Assembly (NCBI GenBank): GCA_013139435.1
Contig: WTAW01000436.1
Coordinates: 1-6,721, forward strand
DNA length: 6,721 bases
Reading direction: 5' to 3'
From: Candidatus Aminicenantota bacterium
GTDB taxonomy: Bacteria; Acidobacteriota; Aminicenantia; Aminicenantales; Aminicenantaceae
The translations under genes and the position numbers were made by a program. Below, piece after piece: positions 1 to 5,014 of the stretch. The notes below the pieces were generated by a model, which saw only the letters and a list, made by a program, of their open reading frames with translations, made no database searches and was not told the origin of the DNA. The first letter of the stretch is position 1; each line of letters starts with the position of its first letter.

Positions 1-41
1 AGCTCTTCAGAAATTATCTGCAGAACAGAAAGAGGCGCTCC

Positions 42-1277
42 TTATTCAACGATCTTCACACGAGCATCGTGCGCAAGGGTAAAATGCCCTTCTACGATAA
101 CCTGTTCACCCTCTTTGACGCCATCCAAAACCTCAGCATACTCTTCGTTTTCAAGGCCGATTTCGATGTATCTCCATTTGGCCAGTCCATCCTCGACGAC
201 AAAAAGTAATTTTCGCTGTGACCTCGTCAAAATGGCATCCTGCGGAACGAGGAGTTTATTTTTGTGAATTTCAGCGGCGATCTCAACTTCGGCATGCATC
301 CCTGGCTTTAATTCCTCTTCAGGATTTTCCACATCGACAAAGACTTTACACGTCTTGTACTCGGGATTGACAATTGGACTGATTGCACTCACTTTTCCTT
401 TGAAAACCTTTCCGGGGTGAGCGCTGAACCTCAGATCTACCTCTCGGCCGACTTGCATCTTTCCGATTTCACTCTCCAAGACTCTGGCATGGACCTTAAT
501 CCCGCTGATATTCACTAGAGTGAAGAGTTCACGCCCCACAGAGACATGCTCACCCGGAGATGCCTGGATATCTGCAATGATTCCAGAAAAAGGAGCCCTT
601 ATCTTTGTTTTCTCTAAATCGAGCTGCGCTTTTTTTACGTTGATCTCGGCCTGGGTTAAGCCTTTCATGGCCGCAACAACTTCGTCTTTTTTTTCTCCTG
701 ATTCGATCTGCGCCTTCTCGTACAGGCGCGACTGTCTATCGAATTCTTCTCTTGAAATAAGTCCTTTTTGATATTGTTGCCCGGCTTCCTCAAACTGTTT
801 TTTTGCATCACTCAACTCGCCGCTCTGATCTCCCCCACTTCCGCCTCCCACATCGGCAAAACGCTGCTCCACCAACATTTCTGAGAAAGCTTTCAAGCGT
901 GTGGCTTCAGCATTCTCAAAGCTAAGCCTGTACTCCTGGTCATCCAGCTCTACCAGCAAATCACCCTTTCTCACATGTTTGCTCTCTTCCACATTGAGAT
1001 TCTTGATAACGCCCGAGACTTCTGCCTTCATGACAATTTTTCTGTCAGTGACGGCTTCCGCAGGAGACCTCAACTTGATGATAAGATCGCCCAGCCTGGC
1101 CTCCTCGACTTTTACTTGAAGGGGCGTCTCACTTGTCTTTGTCTCTTGAGTTTGTTCACCCGAAGAGGCCTCCCCCTCTCCGGAATCCGATCCTTTTTTG
1201 ACCACAAAATAATACACGGATAATCCTACCAAAACGATTATCAGAACGATCGTTAATATTTTTTTTGGAAATATCAT
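42..1277 (-). CDS. RND efflux pump periplasmic adaptor (HlyD/AcrA-type membrane fusion protein)
   Basis: A 411-residue membrane fusion protein, which in this family links an inner-membrane RND pump to an outer-membrane channel. Residues 7-25 form one hydrophobic N-terminal anchor with no lipobox cysteine, followed by a polar Gly/Ser/Glu/Thr linker to about 52. The first lipoyl half-motif is at about 82-112 (MKAEVSGVI, then KGDLLVELDD) and the second at about 226-257 (IRAPFSGIIADI, then PGEHVSVGRELFTL). Between them lies a charged, heptad-like alpha-hairpin (115-225). The beta-barrel (258-335) ends in the family signature LKPGMHAEVEI (323-333), and a membrane-proximal domain follows. Length is normal. 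A GA-rich ribosome site (AGAGGA, 1283-1288 on plus) supports the ATG. The pump gene would be expected downstream, but only 41 bases remain. TAAGGAG overlaps the stop, yet no ATG, GTG or TTG start follows at a usable distance. Substrate is unknown: drug, metal or lipid export are all possible. Confidence 0.9.
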   Translation of the reverse strand: MIFPKKILTIVLIIVLVGLSVYYFVVKKGSDSGEGEASSGEQTQETKTSETPLQVKVEEARLGDLIIKLRSPAEAVTDRKIVMKAEVSGVIKNLNVEESKHVRKGDLLVELDDQEYRLSFENAEATRLKAFSEMLVEQRFADVGGGSGGDQSGELSDAKKQFEEAGQQYQKGLISREEFDRQSRLYEKAQIESGEKKDEVVAAMKGLTQAEINVKKAQLDLEKTKIRAPFSGIIADIQASPGEHVSVGRELFTLVNISGIKVHARVLESEIGKMQVGREVDLRFSAHPGKVFKGKVSAISPIVNPEYKTCKVFVDVENPEEELKPGMHAEVEIAAEIHKNKLLVPQDAILTRSQRKLLFVVEDGLAKWRYIEIGLENEEYAEVLDGVKEGEQVIVEGHFTLAHDARVKIVE

Positions 1278-1315
1278 CTAAGTCCTCTCAATGATCCAAC
1301 CTGCGATCTAACCTG

Positions 1316-1371
1316 AACTATTCATAAAAAATGTCGATACTTATTACAAATAAATCAATTTCAATAATTTA
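1316..1371 (+). repeat. Left copy of 56-bp inverted repeat
   Basis: Base-by-base comparison with the reverse complement of 4955-5010 gives 53 identities in 56, with mismatches at 1318, 1351 and 1363. The similarity stops abruptly after 1371. The copy ends 38 bases upstream of the efflux adaptor start codon. Family identity is unknown. Confidence 0.9.
1321..1349 (-). promoter_or_regulatory. Candidate sigma70-type promoter for the efflux adaptor, inside the repeat
   Basis: Read on minus, TTGTAA (1344-1349) and TATGAA (1321-1326) are 17 bases apart. Each matches the -35 and -10 consensus at 4 of 6 positions. Transcription would start near 1313, giving a leader of about 36 bases to the ATG at 1277. 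The surrounding DNA is AT-rich, so a chance match is possible. The same boxes are intact in the right repeat copy (4977-5005, plus strand), where they would fire antisense into the permease 3' end. Confidence 0.35.
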
Positions 1372-1444
1372 CTTTATTCTTCCAGCAAACCGATTTGACA
1401 ATTCCGTTTTCAATGTGCTTTCTATTCATCATCGACATTTTTTA
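1325..1444. repeat. 120-bp segment bounded by 14-bp inverted repeats
   Basis: TAAAAAATGTCGAT at 1325-1338 is exactly complementary to ATCGACATTTTTTA at 1431-1444. The left arm belongs to the 56-bp repeat and the right arm is an isolated extra piece of it. The arrangement looks like a small MITE-like insertion or a partial, inverted second repeat copy. No coding potential was seen. Confidence 0.6.
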
Positions 1445-1451
1445 CCCTGCG

Positions 1452-1532
1452 GGCGAGCTGATCTCACTTCAAAGCTTTCGTTGTAGCCCACTCGCGGTAG
1501 TTCACTACAGCTTCGTGGGCCACTTCCTCGCC
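1452..1532. repeat. Structured, hairpin-rich block of unknown origin
   Basis: GGCGAG (1452-1457) pairs with CTCGCC (1527-1532) as an outer stem. Inside, GTAG TTCA CTAC (1497-1508) is a short perfect hairpin. TGTAG (1482-1486) can pair with CTACA (1505-1509), and GCCCAC (1486-1491) with GTGGGC (1515-1520). The last two pairings cross, so either alternative folds or a pseudoknot is possible. This block is richer in GC than its AT-rich surroundings and is absent from the right-hand repeat copy, which fits an insertion. Whether it is transcribed is unknown. Confidence 0.45.
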
Positions 1533-1543
1533 TTTGCAGCAAT

Positions 1544-1567
1544 CTCAACTCGTGAATAATCCAGGAT
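1544..1567 (+). repeat. Left copy of exact 24-bp inverted repeat
   Basis: All 24 bases match the reverse complement of 4909-4932. The sequence starts with CTCAACTCGTG and ends with CCAGGAT. It is the inner partner of the 56-bp repeat on both sides, in the same order and relative orientation, so both sides carry the same compound repeat. Confidence 0.88.
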
Positions 1568-1594
1568 AAATAACCTGAATAATCCAGGATAAAT
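1553..1594 (+). repeat. Tandem duplication, 19-bp unit with 23-bp period
   Basis: TGAATAATCCAGGATAAAT occurs at 1553-1571 and again, identically, at 1576-1594, separated by four bases. The first copy overlaps the end of the 24-bp inverted repeat. The right-hand side of the segment has only one copy of the shared part, so the duplication is specific to this location. Confidence 0.85.
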
Positions 1595-1610
1595 GGATTT
1601 CCTCTATTTA

Positions 1611-1632
1611 AATAACGTTTCCCGTTTGGGAA
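1611..1632 (-). terminator. Weak terminator-like hairpin after the gpgS-like gene
   Basis: Five to six bases beyond the stop, the minus strand reads TTCCC AAAC GGGAA followed by ACGTTATTT. The stem is only 5 bp and the following T-rich stretch is interrupted, so this is at best a weak intrinsic terminator. Confidence 0.25.
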
Positions 1633-1637
1633 TTGTT

Positions 1638-2843
1638 TCATTTGTTATCTTTTACGACCGCTTCCTCCAGTTCTGAGAAAAATTCTGGCAATGCAGCTGT
1701 CACTCTGTGCCAGTTAGGAATGAGTTGCATAGCCGAAGGATTCTGCCAGAACAAATTCCCTGCTCGATCAATCCCGCCGGCAAAAGATTCGACGCACAGA
1801 GATTCTGCATGCCGGTCGAACTCCAAGTCGTTCAAAGCTGCATCTCCTCCATAACGGATAATGGCATCTTGTGCTATCTGTAAATAGATATTGCTTAAAG
1901 TTTTAAAAAAGCCCTCAGAGAATTCAACACCCTCCTGAGCGAGTATGCGAAAAATGGATTTGGCGATATCAATGGTCATCTTGAGAATCCCTTTCTCAGG
2001 ATTACTCGGAATGAGGGGTTGATGTTTGTGCTCATAATTATCGGCTATATCGACTTGACAGATCCTGTTAAGGGTCACACTTTTATAGACCTCGGCAAGC
2101 GTACCAACTTCTAATCCCCAATCACTGGGAATCCGCATGGCCATCGCTAAGTCACGCCTCATGGCGATTTCCCCAGCTAGAGGATAACGAAAACTGTCAA
2201 TATAAAGCAAAAATGGCAGGTATCCTAAAATTTTCTCAAGAGATCGGATAAAAGGAGTAAAAAATAGACGCGTGGCTCGTCCATACATCTTGGTTGTCAC
2301 GCGGCTGTAGAACCCTTTACAGAATTCATATTCCTCATAAGGATTCCCCACAGGAAAACACAACCGTCCCAACATAGCCCGGTCATAATTCACGATGTCA
2401 CAATCATGGATGGCGATAACTCTGCTTTTCCCCCGAGCTAGTACATAACCCAGAGAAATCCATACAGCACGGCCCTTCCCCGCATCCCCAGGAGATAGAT
2501 TGTGTCTCTCCAGCAATTGATAGAGCTTCTTGATATTTTTCCCATCGTTCCAGATGATTTTAAGTTTTTTCACTGAAGAAAAGGTCTCTTTGACCTCTTT
2601 GAATTGTGCAGACGTGGCTTTATCCAAGCACAGGACAATTTCATTGAGATAGGTCACTTTTTTCAATGTTTTCATAATATTGGGAAGGGCACCGCTTGCA
2701 TATTCCCGGTAAAGCGAAGGCAGGACTAAAGCAATAGGCCGTATTCTAGAAAAGCTCTTGAGCTGATCTTCCAGTTTTTCGACATTCAGCGTTCCCAATC
2801 TATGAAAAGTCGTGATGACTCCATTCTGAAAAAAATCAGACAT
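1638..2843 (-). CDS. gpgS: GT81-family glucosyl-3-phosphoglycerate synthase-like glycosyltransferase
   Basis: A 401-residue, GT-A-fold, cytosolic-looking enzyme. GT81 members transfer glucose from a sugar nucleotide to D-3-phosphoglycerate, the first step to the compatible solute glucosylglycerate (or to methylglucose polysaccharide in mycobacteria). Matching features are IALVLPSLYREY (37-48, nucleotide-binding start), GKGRAVW (122-128), the metal-binding DxD as DCD (147-149), KGFYSRV (176-182), YPLAGEIAMRR (220-230), DWGLEVG (241-247), and a His-containing YEHKHQPL (270-277). The order follows mycobacterial GpgS as I recall it, which is roughly 320 residues. This protein carries a longer C-terminal helical part (about 285-401), as I recall for non-actinobacterial forms. 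AGGAGGG four bases before the ATG fixes the start. No phosphatase (GpgP) gene lies nearby. Mannosyl-3-phosphoglycerate synthase (GT55) or another acceptor is the main alternative. Confidence 0.8.
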   Translation of the reverse strand: MSDFFQNGVITTFHRLGTLNVEKLEDQLKSFSRIRPIALVLPSLYREYASGALPNIMKTLKKVTYLNEIVLCLDKATSAQFKEVKETFSSVKKLKIIWNDGKNIKKLYQLLERHNLSPGDAGKGRAVWISLGYVLARGKSRVIAIHDCDIVNYDRAMLGRLCFPVGNPYEEYEFCKGFYSRVTTKMYGRATRLFFTPFIRSLEKILGYLPFLLYIDSFRYPLAGEIAMRRDLAMAMRIPSDWGLEVGTLAEVYKSVTLNRICQVDIADNYEHKHQPLIPSNPEKGILKMTIDIAKSIFRILAQEGVEFSEGFFKTLSNIYLQIAQDAIIRYGGDAALNDLEFDRHAESLCVESFAGGIDRAGNLFWQNPSAMQLIPNWHRVTAALPEFFSELEEAVVKDNK

Positions 2844-2864
2844 TTATCCCTCCTCGGATGGTAC

Positions 2865-2876
2865 TTATCGCGATAA
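2865..2876. promoter_or_regulatory. Perfect 12-bp palindrome in the gpgS-like leader
   Basis: TTATCGCGATAA is a perfect palindrome lying between the predicted transcription start (about 2899) and the ribosome site. With a one-base offset the flanks GG and CC extend it. Its position suits an operator that blocks elongation or promoter escape, but no regulator is identified. Confidence 0.35.
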
Positions 2877-2905
2877 CCCTTATATCAGAGAAGACAGTGG
2901 CTATT

Positions 2906-2935
2906 AGCATAAACAAAAAAGGCTTCATCTGTCAA
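2906..2935 (-). promoter_or_regulatory. Sigma70-type promoter for the gpgS-like gene
   Basis: On minus, a perfect -35 box TTGACA (2930-2935) is followed after 18 bases by TATGCT (2906-2911), 4 of 6 to the -10 consensus. The predicted start near 2899 leaves a leader of about 55 bases. This suggests the glycosyltransferase can be transcribed independently of the nagZ-like gene upstream. Confidence 0.5.
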
Positions 2936-2980
2936 TTTGGAGGAAGTGGGAACATTTTTAGGTTTACAGGGAATATAAAT

Positions 2981-3055
2981 GGGGACGGTTCTATTTTTTT
3001 AAATGTTGATTTTTCTTGTTTGTAGGGTCCGTTCCCCGAATTCTTTTGGGGACGG
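2981..3055. repeat. REP-like GGGGACGG repeat element overlapping the nagZ-like 3' end
   Basis: GGGGACGGT occurs at 2981-2989 and 3048-3056 in direct orientation. The second copy pairs with CCGTTCCCC (3029-3037) as an 8-bp stem with one bulged T and a 10-base loop. GGGGACGG-type hairpins resemble REP/RAYT-associated dispersed repeats (recalled pattern, not checked by search). No transposase is in the window. The unit at 3021-3037 recurs inverted at 4858-4874. Confidence 0.65.
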
Positions 3056-4805
3056 TGAGACCGTGACCGATAGGATAGAGATCGGGGATCGAAACCGGCA
3101 GCTTTCCTTGTATGTCGATCTCACCGAAGAGTGCCTTGGCTGCCACCATCTGTGCTTCATCTGCATACCTGTAAGCACACATATAGGCATCGACCTCAGG
3201 AAGATGCCGCAAAAAGTAAGGGCTTCCAAAAGAGATCACAACCACACCTTTAGAAAGCTTTGCCGCTTCTCTGACAAGATGAACATGATTCATCTCAAGG
3301 CCTACGCTCCCTTTATTCGATCGCAAACGCGAAAAGAGCGCGAAAACCAAAACATCTGCAGCTCTGGCTTTCTCCAGTGCCAAATCCAGGTAATCCTGTC
3401 CGGTTGTCGCCTCGGCATAAAATTCGAAGACCTGAGAGCTTCTCTTCTTCATTTCCCTGACGAATGTCCTTCCGGCAAAAAAACCTCCCGGGTCGCTGCT
3501 CAAAGCTAGGACAGCTATGCTTTGTCTTTCCCCTGACAGCGGGACCACGGCATCCTCGTTCTTCACGAGCGTCATTGATTTTTCAAAGGTCACCTCTGCC
3601 TGTCTGAGGTGCGCTCTCGGCGCTATCCTCATATCCAATAACTCAAGATCCACTAACTTTTGTTTGTATAAACCGAGCCTTGCCTTGGCTTCCAGAATTC
3701 TCTTCACAGAAACATCTATCCTTTTTTCTGATATTTCACCGCTTCTCACAGCCTGAACCAGGGCATCGATCACCTCTTTAGGCTTGGGTGGAAGCAGGAT
3801 CATATCGATTCCCGCTTTAATGGCTCTCAGAGCGGCTTCTTCAGGTTCATACAGAGTTGTCACTCCTCCCATGCCCATAGCATCCGTAACGATTATCCCG
3901 TCAAAACCAAGCTCAACCCTCAGAAGATCTGTCAGAATAGGCTTGGAGAGGCTCGAGGGAACATTCGGCGTGGGATCGAGTGCCGGCAGACTGAGATGAG
4001 CCGCCATGATGGCCTGGACACCGGACTCAACAGCGATCTTGAACGGGTAGATCTCAACCCTATCCAAACGCTCACGATCGCCTTTCACTGTAGGGAGCAC
4101 TGTGTGAGAATCTTCGGCCGTATCTCCATGACCGGGGAAATGCTTTGCCGTAGCGATCAAGCCATTCTCCTGACAGCCCTTTATGAACGGAACAGCCAGC
4201 CTGCCAACCTGTTCCGGATCCTCCCCAAACGAGCGGACGTTAATGATGGGATTATCAGGATTGATGTTCACATCGACCACTGGTGCGTATGTCATATGAA
4301 TGCCAATAGCCCTGGCCTCAAGGGCGGTGATCTTCCCCATACGGTAGGCCAGCTCTTCCGAGTCCGCCGCCCCCAACGACATGACAGGGGGAAAAAGAGT
4401 GGCTCCATCGATCTGGTTTCCCAGTCCCCTCTCCAGATCAGACGCGATCAACAGGGGGATTTTTGCCTTCTCCTGCAGGATATTTGTCAAATGGGCTGTC
4501 TCATAAACATCCCCGGCAAACAGAATCAAGCCTCCGATCTTCTGTTCCACAACGAGTGTTTTGAGGTCATTGACGTATTCGCTATCCTGATTTACGAATC
4601 GCCCTGTGTAACGGCAGGCGATCAACTGTCCGACTTTCTCCTCCAGCGTCATCTTTTCCATGGTGTTTCCGACCCATTTCGCCTCATCCGAACCAAAAAT
4701 CATCCGCGGCTCTAGTGCTGGCGTGGGTGTCTTCGCACACTCGAATGCGATCAAGATCACCAAAAAGATAGAAAAACCGACAAAAATTCGGGAATATTTG
4801 ATCAT
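2991..4805 (-). CDS. nagZ: NagZ-like beta-N-acetylhexosaminidase, GH3 family, exported
   Basis: A 604-residue two-domain GH3 enzyme. Family members release N-acetylglucosamine from peptidoglycan fragments (GlcNAc-MurNAc) or chitooligosaccharides. Residues 5-22 are a hydrophobic export signal ending in FEC. Cys23 could be lipidated, but Glu at -1 is unusual for a lipobox, so a plain signal peptide or anchor is possible. The TIM-barrel domain (about 45-380) carries MTLEEKVGQL (52-61), the GlcNAc-binding and acid/base motif KHFPGHGDT..DSH (221-234), whose Asp232-His234 is the NagZ dyad, and the nucleophile Asp308 in VTDAMGM. A GH3 C-terminal alpha/beta domain (about 400-582) ends in LYPIGHGL. 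This long form resembles Bacillus NagZ (YbbD) rather than the one-domain cytosolic enterobacterial enzyme. The final 20 or so residues are repeat-encoded. AGGAG (4815-4819) nine bases upstream supports the ATG. Confidence 0.9.
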   Translation of the reverse strand: MIKYSRIFVGFSIFLVILIAFECAKTPTPALEPRMIFGSDEAKWVGNTMEKMTLEEKVGQLIACRYTGRFVNQDSEYVNDLKTLVVEQKIGGLILFAGDVYETAHLTNILQEKAKIPLLIASDLERGLGNQIDGATLFPPVMSLGAADSEELAYRMGKITALEARAIGIHMTYAPVVDVNINPDNPIINVRSFGEDPEQVGRLAVPFIKGCQENGLIATAKHFPGHGDTAEDSHTVLPTVKGDRERLDRVEIYPFKIAVESGVQAIMAAHLSLPALDPTPNVPSSLSKPILTDLLRVELGFDGIIVTDAMGMGGVTTLYEPEEAALRAIKAGIDMILLPPKPKEVIDALVQAVRSGEISEKRIDVSVKRILEAKARLGLYKQKLVDLELLDMRIAPRAHLRQAEVTFEKSMTLVKNEDAVVPLSGERQSIAVLALSSDPGGFFAGRTFVREMKKRSSQVFEFYAEATTGQDYLDLALEKARAADVLVFALFSRLRSNKGSVGLEMNHVHLVREAAKLSKGVVVISFGSPYFLRHLPEVDAYMCAYRYADEAQMVAAKALFGEIDIQGKLPVSIPDLYPIGHGLTVPKRIRGTDPTNKKNQHLKK

Positions 4806-4848
4806 TAATCCGATCTCCTCATGTTTACAATCATAAATCTTAATAATT

Positions 4849-4874
4849 GGTCCGTTCGGGGAACGGATCCTACA
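4849..4874. repeat. Hairpin repeat upstream of the nagZ-like gene, inverted partner of 3021-3037
   Basis: TCCGTTC (4851-4857), a GGG loop and GAACGGA (4861-4867) form a perfect 7-bp stem, extendable with GG/CC across one bulge. Bases 4858-4874 match the reverse complement of 3021-3037 at 16 of 17 positions. It lies 44 bases before the nagZ-like start and has no U-tract on the minus strand, so it is better read as a dispersed repeat than as a terminator. It would be in the leader of any transcript starting upstream. Confidence 0.7.
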
Positions 4875-4908
4875 TTGTTTAGTCGCATATAGTCTCCCAC
4901 ATTCTGCA

Positions 4909-4940
4909 ATCCTGGATTATTCACGAGTTGAGGCCAACTC
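4909..4940 (-). repeat. Right copy of exact 24-bp inverted repeat with adjacent hairpin
   Basis: Bases 4909-4932 are the exact reverse complement of 1544-1567. GAGTTG (4925-4930) pairs with CAACTC (4935-4940) across the loop AGGC, a hairpin not present in the left copy, where the inner sequence differs. Confidence 0.85.
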
Positions 4941-4954
4941 ACCCCACCCTAACA

Positions 4955-5010
4955 TAAATTATCGAAATTGATTTGTTTGTAATAAGTATCGACATTTTTT
5001 ATGAATAATT
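4955..5010 (-). repeat. Right copy of 56-bp inverted repeat
   Basis: This is the reverse complement of 1316-1371 with 53 of 56 identities. It ends four bases from the permease stop codon, so the repeat sits immediately behind the purine salvage operon. No strong intrinsic terminator is visible for that operon in this gap. Confidence 0.9.
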
Positions 5011-5014
5011 TAGG

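Larger units (their letters stand above)
1278..1637. other. Repeat-filled intergenic region
   Basis: This 360-base gap between the gpgS-like stop and the efflux adaptor start holds no convincing gene. It contains, in plus order, the left 56-bp repeat, a 14-bp piece of that repeat in reverse orientation, a structured GC-richer block, a 24-bp sequence shared with the other side of the segment, and a 19-bp tandem duplication. The equivalent spacing between the 56-bp and 24-bp repeats is 172 bases here but 22 bases in the right-hand copy. So about 150 bases were either inserted here or lost there. Confidence 0.75.

Noticed and set aside
1..41. Start of the next efflux gene after the adaptor
   Set aside because: TAAGGAG at 38-44 resembles a ribosome site, but no ATG, GTG or TTG follows within a usable distance before the window ends.
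1553..1594. Possible CRISPR-like repeat unit
   Set aside because: There are only two copies, with a four-base spacer and no cas genes. It is a simple tandem duplication.
1429..1641. 70-codon minus-strand reading frame across the repeat-filled gap
   Set aside because: It overlaps the gpgS-like stop, runs through the tandem duplication and the hairpin block, has no clear ribosome site, and its translation shows no recognisable domain.
3003..4715. Several long plus-strand reading frames opposite the nagZ-like gene
   Set aside because: They are antisense to a gene with clear GH3 catalytic motifs, lack domain signals, and are explained by codon bias of the true gene.
4849..4870. Intrinsic terminator for the apt-permease operon
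   Set aside because: The hairpin is strong but has no T-run on the minus strand, lies about 145 bases past the stop, and has a repeat partner at 3021-3037.
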